Assembly (NCBI RefSeq): GCF_030297135.1
Contig: NZ_AP028065.1
Span: 1,798,001-1,862,000 of the forward strand
Source: Pseudoalteromonas apostichopi
GTDB lineage: Bacteria; Pseudomonadota; Gammaproteobacteria; Enterobacterales; Alteromonadaceae
Reading direction: 5' to 3'
DNA: 64,000 nt
The position numbers were made by a program, and so were the translations under genes. The notes under the pieces were generated by a model. That model had not been told where the DNA came from. It did no database searches and saw only the letters and a list, made by a program, of their open reading frames with translations. Position 1 is the stretch's first letter; every line of letters begins with the position of its first letter. Of this stretch, positions 16,262 to 23,619 are shown one piece after another.

Positions 16262-17062
16262 TTACTCTGCGTTCTGTTTAAAAGTAAATAATTGATATTC
16301 TTTTAGCTGTGGTACTAGAACCACTAATTCTTGTTCTTTATGAGCGATATCAGCAAAACTGCCACATAATGCATCTGCTCGCTCTTCTAGCTGAGCTGCT
16401 TGGGTTTCTACGCGAGCTTCGATTTGTGCGCCCATGTTTTCCATACGTTGCTCAAACTCATCCATGTCGCCACCCGAACCTAAAAGCTCAGAGCCAAGAG
16501 CCACTAAAATACTGCCCATCGATTGCATCATGGCTGACTCTACTGCTGATTCGATTTGCTCATCGAATTGATCTTCAAAGTTTTGGCCAAATTTTTCAAA
16601 GTTTTGTTGACCCATTGTGAACGCACCTTGTTGGTAGAAAGCGTTTTGCACTTCTACGCTGATATCGTCCATTAATTCTGAAATGTCACTTAGGCCATCA
16701 ATGTTGAAAGCATTTGATACTTCTTCGATTGCTACGCCGGCTATTTTTACACCATCAAGTGCGATATTAGCTACTTCAGGAAGTTGGCTGCGCAAGCTGT
16801 CTGAGTAATCTGCAATTGCTTGCTGTTGTGAAGCATTAAGGGATACGCTTTGGCCATCGATATATAAAGTATGTTGGTCGATGATTTTCATGCTGCGATT
16901 ATCGGCTGTGTATACTTCTAACTCACTTGGAGTGATACGCACATCATTTATAAATTCGACATCACATTGCTCACCGCTGAATGAAATATTTGTATCATTA
17001 TCGTTATGAGCCATTGCGCTGGTAGCGATAAATAAAGAACTTAGTAACAATAACTTTTTCAT
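16262..17062 (-). CDS. yggN: YggN-like DUF2884 periplasmic protein
   Basis: A 266-residue exported protein of the YggN/DUF2884 family. ATG at 17062 follows AGGAAAG and gives the signal peptide MKKLLLLSSLFIATSAMAHN. The mature start has QCDVEFINDVRITPSELEVY and the family's YIDGQSV block. The central and C-terminal part is acidic and coiled-coil-like (FEQRMENMGAQIEARVETQA), ending with a lone cysteine (ALCGSF). Periplasmic location is inferred; the function is not known to me. Confidence 0.85.
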   Translation of the reverse strand: MKKLLLLSSLFIATSAMAHNDNDTNISFSGEQCDVEFINDVRITPSELEVYTADNRSMKIIDQHTLYIDGQSVSLNASQQQAIADYSDSLRSQLPEVANIALDGVKIAGVAIEEVSNAFNIDGLSDISELMDDISVEVQNAFYQQGAFTMGQQNFEKFGQNFEDQFDEQIESAVESAMMQSMGSILVALGSELLGSGGDMDEFEQRMENMGAQIEARVETQAAQLEERADALCGSFADIAHKEQELVVLVPQLKEYQLFTFKQNAE

Positions 17063-17453
17063 TTTTTTCTTTCCTGTTTGAAATGACATAAAAATATAAT
17101 CAAATAGGATGCCAAATATTATAAATTCATTTATTTCATTGGTTTATGGTGTTTTAGGGTTTTTATTGGAAGTGCGCGGAATAATTTTTTAACCATTTTT
17201 TAGTCAAATTAACTAAAAAATACACATGCATAAATGACTTTTATCGAAACGATAAAAAACTCTCACTTTTCAGAAATCAAATTTAGCGCTATTTATTCAC
17301 AATATTGACATATGACCTATTTAGCATGGGTGTATGGCTTTATTTTGGTGGTTTTTTAGATACTAAATAACTACTGAGCTTTTTAATCTTTGCCAATTCA
17401 TCGAGCAAATTTTAATCTCAAGAATTGGTCTCAAACACTTTATGGAGTGGGTT
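17063..17453. other. 391-base AT-rich intergenic region with two hairpins
   Basis: No gene is seen. Two short inverted repeats occur: TTTTTTAGT/ACTAAAAAA (17196-17220) and TTTTATCG/CGATAAAA (17239-17257). A TTGACA at 17305-17310 could be a -35 for the plus-strand small gene, but I see no convincing -10 at standard spacing. Confidence 0.4.
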
Positions 17454-17642
17454 GTGGGTAAGACATTTAGTTATGACGCGCTAGATGACGATTTTGTTGA
17501 AGACGAGTACGAAATGGTCGGGCGTAATCAACACGACAAGAAAAAGCAACGCGTTAAGAAGAAGTTGGAAGACTATCTTGAACAAAAACGCTTGCGTAGA
17601 AACTTAGGCGATGACGACTTTGATGAGTACTTGAACGACTAA
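17454..17642 (+). CDS. small charged protein, PA3496-like
   Basis: A 62-residue, highly charged protein. The first half is acidic (DDDFVEDEYEMV), the second basic then acidic (KKQRVKKKLEDYLEQKRLRR, ending DDDFDEYLND). The middle resembles the small PA3496 family often described as envelope-integrity proteins; this is recollection and only moderately secure. I chose GTG at 17454 because GGAG lies seven bases upstream; ATG at 17442 would add four residues but overlap that site. A strong terminator follows. Confidence 0.7.
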   Translation: MGKTFSYDALDDDFVEDEYEMVGRNQHDKKKQRVKKKLEDYLEQKRLRRNLGDDDFDEYLND

Positions 17643-17653
17643 GCATAAATTTA

Positions 17654-17680
17654 AATAAAGAGGCTATTTGCCTCTTTATT
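17654..17680 (+). terminator. terminator after the small charged protein gene
   Basis: AATAAAGAGGC and GCCTCTTTATT form an 11-bp stem with a five-base loop, directly after the stop and before the convergent glutathione peroxidase gene. Probably bidirectional. Confidence 0.75.
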
Positions 17681-17694
17681 GCTTTAAGGCCTTA

Positions 17695-18177
17695 TTACTT
17701 GCTCAAAGCGGCAAGAATGTCTGATTCGAACTGCTCAGGTTTTGTAAGTGGCGCGTATCGTTTAATTGCTTTGCCGTCTTTACCAATTAAAAATTTGGTG
17801 AAGTTCCATTTTATTTTGCGGGTAATAAAACCAGGCAGCTCTGATTTTAGATATCTAAACACAGGGTGAGCATGCTCGCCATTTACGTCAACCTTACTCA
17901 TCATCAAAAAGCTCACACCATAGTTAATTAAGCAGCCTTCTTTTATTTCTTTAGCATCACCAGGTTCTTGTTTACCAAATTGATTACATGGAAAGCCAAT
18001 TATTACCAAGCCTTGTTCATGGTACTTATCATGAAGTACTTGTAAGCCTTCGTATTGCGGGGTGAAACCGCATTTACTCGCTGTATTTACAACAAGTACG
18101 ACCTTATTTTCAAAATCAGAAAAATCGACAGTTTGGCCTTGTAGGCTGGTGGCAGAGAGTTGGTGAAATTCGCTCAT
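17695..18177 (-). CDS. glutathione peroxidase family (BtuE-like)
   Basis: A 160-residue thiol peroxidase of the glutathione peroxidase family, reducing hydroperoxides with thioredoxin or glutathione. The peroxidatic residue is Cys36 in VNTASKCGFTPQY. The FPCNQFGKQEPG motif provides the catalytic glutamine, and WNFTKFLI the tryptophan. There is no in-frame TGA, so it is the cysteine form, not a selenoprotein. Cytosolic (no signal peptide). It is a single gene bounded by a terminator downstream and a LysR gene upstream on the same strand. Confidence 0.93.
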   Translation of the reverse strand: MSEFHQLSATSLQGQTVDFSDFENKVVLVVNTASKCGFTPQYEGLQVLHDKYHEQGLVIIGFPCNQFGKQEPGDAKEIKEGCLINYGVSFLMMSKVDVNGEHAHPVFRYLKSELPGFITRKIKWNFTKFLIGKDGKAIKRYAPLTKPEQFESDILAALSK

Positions 18178-18244
18178 AATGATAACTTTTTATTATTGTT
18201 ACACTGATTCTAACTTGCTTGTCATATTTCTAAAAGAGCAAATA

Positions 18245-19111
18245 TTAATCAGCAAATGCATTGGTTAAATGTTCTATTAGTAAACGTACACGAAACGGTA
18301 ATAGATCTTTTCTTGGGTAGACTAACCAAGATGCGTTATCGCCAACCTGAAACTCTTCAAGAATGCTTACTAATTGCCCATTATTTAAAAAAGGTTCCAC
18401 GATATCTAACGCTAAATGGGCAATGCCAACTCCTGCTACTGCGGCATTTAAAATAGCCTGCGGGTGGTTGCTACGCCAATTACCATCGATACGAACTTCT
18501 TTAATTTGATCGTCAATATTAAATCGCCAGCGCTTTCGCATGGTAATTAAGCAGTTATGCTCAGCAAGGTCATAAGGCGTTTTAAGAGAAGGGTGACTGG
18601 CTATGTATTCAGGGCTAGCAACGAGGGTCATGACGCGCTTACATAAAGGGCGTGCAATTAAGTTTGAGTCTTGCATCCTGCCAAAGCGAATGGCTAAATC
18701 AAAGCCTTCTTCAACTAAGTTGACATTGCGACTATTAAAGTCGAGATCGACCTCTACCTCAGGGTAGCGTTTTACAAATTCTGCGACTTTGGGGGCGATT
18801 TGGTTAGCTACAAACTCGCCCGCACCCGTTATTCTTATTAGTCCTTTTGGTTGGCACTGCTCACCTTGTAATTGATTGTTTGCATCAATTAACTCTTGGC
18901 GTATAGCTTTTAACTTAACAGCGTATTCACGCCCTGCATCAGTGAGACTAATTTTACGAGTGGTGCGCTGAAATAGCACAGAACCTAAACGATTTTCAAG
19001 TTGTTGTACTTGCCGACTGATATGTGAAGTTGATACTTCCATAGCTTTAGCTGCGTGTGTAAAACTGCCGTGCTCAACAACATATAAAAATTCCTCTAAG
19101 CCTTGCCACAT
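18245..19111 (-). CDS. LysR family transcriptional regulator
   Basis: A 288-residue LysR-type regulator. The N-terminal winged helix (LEEFLYVVEHGSFTHAAKAM, then SHISRQVQQLENRLG) is followed by the type 2 periplasmic-binding-like effector domain. It is divergent from a YqhD-like aldehyde reductase gene across 160 bases containing a TTGCA-N4-TGCAA repeat, so control of that gene is the natural guess. In E. coli yqhD is controlled by an AraC-family protein, YqhC, so the regulator type differs here. Confidence 0.92.
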   Translation of the reverse strand: MWQGLEEFLYVVEHGSFTHAAKAMEVSTSHISRQVQQLENRLGSVLFQRTTRKISLTDAGREYAVKLKAIRQELIDANNQLQGEQCQPKGLIRITGAGEFVANQIAPKVAEFVKRYPEVEVDLDFNSRNVNLVEEGFDLAIRFGRMQDSNLIARPLCKRVMTLVASPEYIASHPSLKTPYDLAEHNCLITMRKRWRFNIDDQIKEVRIDGNWRSNHPQAILNAAVAGVGIAHLALDIVEPFLNNGQLVSILEEFQVGDNASWLVYPRKDLLPFRVRLLIEHLTNAFAD

Positions 19112-19164
19112 TATCTTTACCCTAAGTTTTTCAGTAAATTTAAAGCAGTTTAAGTGGTTTATTA

Positions 19165-19178
19165 TTGCATGTCTGCAA
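19165..19178. promoter_or_regulatory. candidate LysR binding site
   Basis: Perfect inverted repeat TTGCA-TGTC-TGCAA midway between the divergent LysR and YqhD-like genes, of the general shape of LysR boxes. Assignment to this regulator is inference. Confidence 0.4.
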
Positions 19179-19271
19179 AAGTGATTATTTATTTGCTCCC
19201 TTTATCCCTGTATAAAAATAACTACAATAGTTGTGTCACTGATTAATACTCACAAATATAAGGGAGTAAGC

Positions 19272-20426
19272 ATGTTAAATTTTAGCTTTGAGAATCCAAC
19301 CAAAATTCATTTTGGTGAGCAGCAAATTAAAGAAATTCAAAACGAGATCCCAAAGAATGCCAAGGTACTTGTTACTTATGGTGGCGGCAGCATTAAGAAA
19401 AATGGCGTTTATGATCAAGTTAAAGCCGCATTGATTGAACATACTTGGTTTGAATTTGCGGGAATTGAGCCAAATCCAAGCTACCAAACATGCATGAAAG
19501 CTGTAGAGCTAGTTAAAGAGCAGCAAATTGACTATATCCTTGCTGTCGGCGGTGGCTCTGTCGTGGACGGAAGTAAATTTATTGCTGCTGCGGCTGAGTT
19601 TGCTGGCGAACCATGGGATATTTTAGCAAAAGGTGCTGAAGTGAAATCAGCAGTGGCACTGGGCGTTGTTCTAACACTGCCTGCAACAGGTTCTGAATCA
19701 AACACTTTCAGTGTGGTATCAAACTTAGATACTCAAGATAAGTTGCCGTTTGCAAGTGAGTTTGTGCGCCCTCGCTTTGCTGTCTTAGATCCCGCGGTGA
19801 CATTCTCATTGCCTGAGCGTCAGGTAACTAATGGGATTGTTGATGCGTTTGTGCACACAATGGAGCAATACCTTACTTATGATGTCGGTGCCAAATTACA
19901 AGACCGCTTTGCTGAGGGAATTTTAATGACCCTTATTGAAGAAGGTCCGAAGGCATTCTCTGAGCCAGATAACTATCAAGTACGCGCGAATATTATGTGG
20001 TCAGCGACTATGGCACTTAATGGTTTGATTGGTGCTGGTGTGCCACAAGACTGGGCGACTCATATGATTGGTCATGAAATGACCGCGGTGTACGGTTTGG
20101 ACCATGCACAAACATTAGCGATTGTATTACCTCGTATGATGGCTGAACAAAAAGACACCAAGCGTGGCAAGTTATTACAATATGCTGAGCGAGTATTAGG
20201 CCTTGATATCAGCGATGAAGATGCGGCTATTGATAGCGCAATTGCTGCGACAGAAGCATTTTTCCATAGTGTTAAAATGCCAACTCGTTTAAGCGACTAT
20301 AAGCTCGATGAAAGTGTCGCAGATAAACTTGTCGCTCAGCTGGAACGCCACGGTATGACGGCTCTAGGTGAGCGTGAGCAAGTTACACTTGAGAAAAGCC
20401 ACGCAATTTTACTTGCCAGTGTTTAA
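19272..20426 (+). CDS. yqhD: YqhD-like iron-containing alcohol dehydrogenase
   Basis: A 384-residue NADPH-dependent aldehyde reductase of the YqhD type, which detoxifies short-chain and peroxidation-derived aldehydes. The start MLNFSFENPTKIHFG follows AGGGAG, so I use 19272. Matching family blocks include LVTYGGGSIKKNGVYDQV, AGIEPNPSY, LAVGGGSVVDGSKFIAAAA and LPATGSESN. Metal-ligand histidines are in HEMTAVYGLDHAQTLAIVLP. Cytosolic. It is divergent from a LysR regulator and overlaps the convergent azlD gene by four bases at the 3' end. Confidence 0.93.
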   Translation: MLNFSFENPTKIHFGEQQIKEIQNEIPKNAKVLVTYGGGSIKKNGVYDQVKAALIEHTWFEFAGIEPNPSYQTCMKAVELVKEQQIDYILAVGGGSVVDGSKFIAAAAEFAGEPWDILAKGAEVKSAVALGVVLTLPATGSESNTFSVVSNLDTQDKLPFASEFVRPRFAVLDPAVTFSLPERQVTNGIVDAFVHTMEQYLTYDVGAKLQDRFAEGILMTLIEEGPKAFSEPDNYQVRANIMWSATMALNGLIGAGVPQDWATHMIGHEMTAVYGLDHAQTLAIVLPRMMAEQKDTKRGKLLQYAERVLGLDISDEDAAIDSAIAATEAFFHSVKMPTRLSDYKLDESVADKLVAQLERHGMTALGEREQVTLEKSHAILLASV

Positions 20427-20722
20427 CTTAAGATTATAAATAACCCCATCCCTGCTAGTGTTGTGTAGTAAATGTTATGTGTTCTATAAGCCACTATAAC
20501 AGATACTACTGCAGCACTTAGGTAGGGATTTTGCCAATCTAAATTTATCCCTTCGTCATTAATAAACACAATGGGTACCCAAATCGCGGTAAGTACTGCT
20601 GGGGCGCTAAAACTTAAGAATTGCTGCATTTTCGGGCCAACTTTAAATGGTAATGCGCGGTGCAAAAATAAGTAACGTGTGAAGAAGGTGATACACGCCA
20701 TCAATAAAATAGTGGTCATCAT
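20423..20722 (-). CDS. azlD: AzlD-like branched-chain amino acid exporter subunit
   Basis: A 99-residue inner-membrane protein with about four hydrophobic helices, of the AzlD family. ITFFTRYLFLHRALPFKVGP and FLSFSAPAVLTAIWVP are characteristic. It is the small partner of AzlC, together exporting branched-chain amino acids or analogues. It overlaps azlC by four bases, indicating translational coupling. Confidence 0.9.
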   Translation of the reverse strand: MMTTILLMACITFFTRYLFLHRALPFKVGPKMQQFLSFSAPAVLTAIWVPIVFINDEGINLDWQNPYLSAAVVSVIVAYRTHNIYYTTLAGMGLFIILS

Positions 20723-21438
20723 TGTGTATGCTCCTCTTTTGCTTGCCAGCGACTAATTAGGTAACCGACGGTCATGGCAATAAGCGCTGCTGTGACAAGC
20801 CAAAGTTGAAAGCCCTGACTTTTTAATAGTGTTGCAACAACACCTGCTGTGATCACAGTAGCTAGTGTCGCTAGGTTTTTTACACCAGGAATAACTAAAG
20901 CAATAAAAGTGGCAGCGATAGCAAAATCAAGCCCCAGGTGCGTTAAATCAGGTAGTAAGCTACCTGCGACGATACCAAGCAGAGTCCATATATTCCAAGC
21001 AATATAAAAGCTAAACCCGGCACTTAGCGCGTAAATCAAGCGCACTTTCGTTCTATACGCTCTGCGATGATGCGAAAAAGCAAACAATTCATCAGTAAGT
21101 ACAAAGCTAACTGGAAGTCGCCAACGAAAGGGCTGGTCTATGACTTTGTGACGAATAGCTAAACCATACAAAAAGTGCCGCGAGCTAATAATGAGTGTGG
21201 TAAACAAAATTGTTAATAGCGGGGTATTTCCAGCCATTAACTCAATTGCGACGAGCTGAGCAGAACCAGCAAATACCAATAGCGACATAGCTTGTGTTTC
21301 AAAAGCACTGAAACCATTTTGAACGGCTAAAGAACCACACAAAATCCCCCAAGGTAACACCGCAAGACATAAAGGAAGCATGTCGAAAAACCCTTTTAGT
21401 AAGGCTCTTAATGTTGAATTATGCATCTTATCGCTCAT
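20719..21438 (-). CDS. azlC: AzlC-like branched-chain amino acid exporter subunit
   Basis: A 239-residue inner-membrane permease of the AzlC family. The N-terminal MLPLCLAVLPWGILCGSLAV, the LLVFAGSAQLVAIELMAG block (helix with GSAQ) and the RHFLYGLAIR motif are typical. With AzlD it forms a two-component exporter for branched-chain amino acids. It is first in the two-gene operon. Upstream bases 21439-21577 form the divergent region shared with the cytochrome b561 gene. Confidence 0.92.
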   Translation of the reverse strand: MSDKMHNSTLRALLKGFFDMLPLCLAVLPWGILCGSLAVQNGFSAFETQAMSLLVFAGSAQLVAIELMAGNTPLLTILFTTLIISSRHFLYGLAIRHKVIDQPFRWRLPVSFVLTDELFAFSHHRRAYRTKVRLIYALSAGFSFYIAWNIWTLLGIVAGSLLPDLTHLGLDFAIAATFIALVIPGVKNLATLATVITAGVVATLLKSQGFQLWLVTAALIAMTVGYLISRWQAKEEHTQ

Positions 21439-21577
21439 GTTTGTTGTTATGGCTCAGATCAAAACAGCTGAAATAGAGGTGTGTCAAAATAACTGAAGTT
21501 TGTAATAATGTATAGCCGAACCCGTTATTGAAATTTCTGTCTGCAAGTCATTAGCGTCTTTTAAAGGGAAAGTTACA

Positions 21578-22228
21578 ATGTCTAAAGTTAAAGTTTGGGA
21601 TGGCTTTATAAGAAGCTTCCATTGGTTATTAGTTGCGGCCATCGCAACACTCTATTTTAGTGCTGAAGAAGGTATGTTGGAGCTGCATTTTGCTGCAGGC
21701 TACTTTACCTTGGCGCTTATTATCACACGTATTATTTGGGGTTTTATTGGTAGTCAAACGGCGAAGCTCTCTGCGCTCATTCATTCTCCTGTTGCTGCTA
21801 TTAAGTCGTTTACAAGCAATGAGCACAAAGCGGGTCATGGTGCTGCGGGTAGTTATATGGTGATAGCCTTTTTTGCTTTACTCATCGTGCAGTTAACTTC
21901 GGGTCTAATGACCAGTGACGATATTTTAACGGATGGCCCTCTAGTAGAGCATGTTTCTTCAGATACTGTAGAGTTTGCGGGTTGGTTACATCATTTAAAT
22001 TTTGATATTTTGTTGTACGCAATTGTGCTGCACGTTTTGGCGATTGTTATTTACCGTATTAAGGGTAAAAACTTAGTGAAACCTATGTTGACCGGAAATA
22101 GCGAGCAAGTCTCAATCACTGAGCCAGTTACTAAATCACCAGTGATTGCTTTTATTATCTTTGCAGTGTGTTTAGTGGTGTTATTTACGACTTGGGGTGC
22201 TGAGCCGCTCAGCTATTTACTTGGGTAA
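21578..22228 (+). CDS. cytochrome b561-type membrane haem protein
   Basis: A 216-residue inner-membrane cytochrome b561-family protein with about five hydrophobic helices. Likely haem-ligand histidines occur in DGFIRSFHWLLV, LELHFAAGYF, the AGWLHHLNFD segment and YAIVLHVLAIVIY. Such proteins pass electrons from quinol to periplasmic acceptors. A cytochrome c'-type gene lies immediately downstream on the opposite strand, a common pairing in this group, although here convergent. An AAAGGGAAAG site precedes the ATG. Confidence 0.88.
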   Translation: MSKVKVWDGFIRSFHWLLVAAIATLYFSAEEGMLELHFAAGYFTLALIITRIIWGFIGSQTAKLSALIHSPVAAIKSFTSNEHKAGHGAAGSYMVIAFFALLIVQLTSGLMTSDDILTDGPLVEHVSSDTVEFAGWLHHLNFDILLYAIVLHVLAIVIYRIKGKNLVKPMLTGNSEQVSITEPVTKSPVIAFIIFAVCLVVLFTTWGAEPLSYLLG

Positions 22229-22244
22229 GTTGCTATAAGGCATT

Positions 22245-22270
22245 AAAAAGGCGCTTCTTAGCGCCTTTTT
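22245..22270. terminator. bidirectional terminator between cytochrome genes
   Basis: AAAAAGGCGC and GCGCCTTTTT form a perfect 10-bp stem with a six-base loop between the convergent cytochrome b561 and cytochrome c' genes. U-tracts exist in both directions. Confidence 0.85.
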
Positions 22271-22289
22271 AGTTTAAATTATTACTAGA

Positions 22290-22742
22290 CTAGTCTTTGA
22301 AAGACTTATGGCAATCTTTACAGCCTTTAGCCCATGCGCCGAATGCTTTACCAATAACTTTTTTATCGCCACTTTGTGCTGCGACAGCTAATTCATCGGC
22401 GTATTGCTGGAAAGCAACCGCTTTTTTCATAAAGGTTTCGTTGTCGCTCCAAACAGCTGCAAGCGCAGAAGTATCACCTTTATCAGAACCCGCTACAAAA
22501 GCTTCCCAAGGCATTTTTGATAGCGCTGCTGCATTGTTTGCACGCTTTTGAAAACGTTCTGCATCAAAAGGTACTTTTCCTTTTAACATATCGCCCATAT
22601 CGCCAATTTGCACACGGATCATTGAAAATGCAGCCTGACGGTACTCAATTGCATCGCTTGGTTCTTCAAAAACTGAGTTTGCAGATGCACTTAACGCCAT
22701 TGTCGATAGCATAGCACCTAATACTAATTGTTTTAATTTCAT
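22290..22742 (-). CDS. cytochrome c' / c556 family protein
   Basis: A 150-residue periplasmic c-type cytochrome. The signal peptide runs to about residue 21 (LSASANS). A four-helix bundle is expected from the sequence, with the haem attachment motif CKDCH at the extreme C-terminus, the diagnostic layout of cytochrome c'/c556. Arginine and methionine residues in the first helix (EYRQAAFSMIRV) match the family. It binds small gases or relays electrons; the specific role is unknown. Its partner may be the adjacent cytochrome b561. Confidence 0.92.
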   Translation of the reverse strand: MKLKQLVLGAMLSTMALSASANSVFEEPSDAIEYRQAAFSMIRVQIGDMGDMLKGKVPFDAERFQKRANNAAALSKMPWEAFVAGSDKGDTSALAAVWSDNETFMKKAVAFQQYADELAVAAQSGDKKVIGKAFGAWAKGCKDCHKSFKD

Positions 22743-22900
22743 TCCTTTTGCCCCTTAAGGTGTCATAAAGATAAACTAACTGAGTTTGTATCTTAGCTTA
22801 GTGTATTATTCAAGTGTATTGCGGTTAATCTTAACTTAAGTTTAATTTAGGGCGTGTTTACCTTTGTGGATTAAAATTAATCATAAAAGGTCAATACGGG

Positions 22901-23371
22901 CTAATCATTTATATCAATATCGGCGAAGATCATACCTCGGCGCATGCTTCTCGTTGCTAAGAAAACCTCGCCTAGTAAAGATAAAAAGCCACAGATTAAC
23001 AGTGCCATAGCAGCGACAAAGCAGCTTGCAATTGTCACACTCAAGTTAATTGATTGGATATGTGATAAAAATAGACACATAACCACAGCGCACACTAATA
23101 AGGCACTGAGCACGCTTAAACTAAACGCGATATGGATGCAGCGTGAGCGTTTCAACAATGCCCTTAGTTCTGTTGTTAGTGACTTATTGAAGTCTTCATC
23201 GGTACTGACATTAAGCTTACGTTCTAACTGTCTCGCTCGATCTGTAATACGCGCTAAGCGGTTAGAAAGTACCCCTAACGTTGCTGCAATACCTGTAATT
23301 AAAAAGACCGGTGCAACCGCTGTTTGAATCACTTTTGCCATGGTAAGAATGTTGATTACTTCTGAATTCAT
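22901..23371 (-). CDS. DUF2721 membrane protein
   Basis: A 156-residue inner-membrane protein of the DUF2721 family. The first helix is followed by a conserved cytoplasmic motif, LGVLSNRLARITDRARQLER, then two further helices near residues 75-130. I use the ATG at 23371; an earlier in-frame ATG would add ten residues without a better ribosome site. Function unknown. It stands alone and is divergent from the large subtilase gene. Confidence 0.82.
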   Translation of the reverse strand: MNSEVINILTMAKVIQTAVAPVFLITGIAATLGVLSNRLARITDRARQLERKLNVSTDEDFNKSLTTELRALLKRSRCIHIAFSLSVLSALLVCAVVMCLFLSHIQSINLSVTIASCFVAAMALLICGFLSLLGEVFLATRSMRRGMIFADIDIND

Positions 23372-23527
23372 TTGACAGTACTCTACTTTATCAAAACTCA
23401 ATATATCATATTCATTTACAAATATTTACAACTCGAGATTTCACAATAAAGCACTTAATAAACAATTGGTTGGGGTTTTAAACGTGCTTTATGTCGAATG
23501 AAATGTAATAGTTTTGTAACTGTAATG

Positions 23528-23557
23528 TTGTTCTTGTTTGTGTTTCCGTTTTATATT
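23528..23557 (+). promoter_or_regulatory. candidate promoter of the subtilase gene
   Basis: TTGTTC (23528-23533) and TATATT (23552-23557) are 18 bases apart. A TGAAAC-TTT-GTTTCA inverted repeat follows at 23563-23577 near the expected transcript start and could be an operator. Assigned by eye. Confidence 0.4.
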
Positions 23558-23619
23558 GGTGCTGAAACTTTGTTTCAATCACTATTTAGACGATAACATA
23601 ACATATCCCAGGGGAACCC

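Noticed and set aside
17695..18177. Glutathione peroxidase as a selenoprotein
   Set aside because: The peroxidatic position is an ordinary cysteine codon (Cys36) with no in-frame TGA.
22944..23327. A 127-codon plus-strand frame opposite the DUF2721 gene
   Set aside because: It is antisense to a recognised family with conserved motifs; composition and lack of a ribosome site mark it as a shadow.
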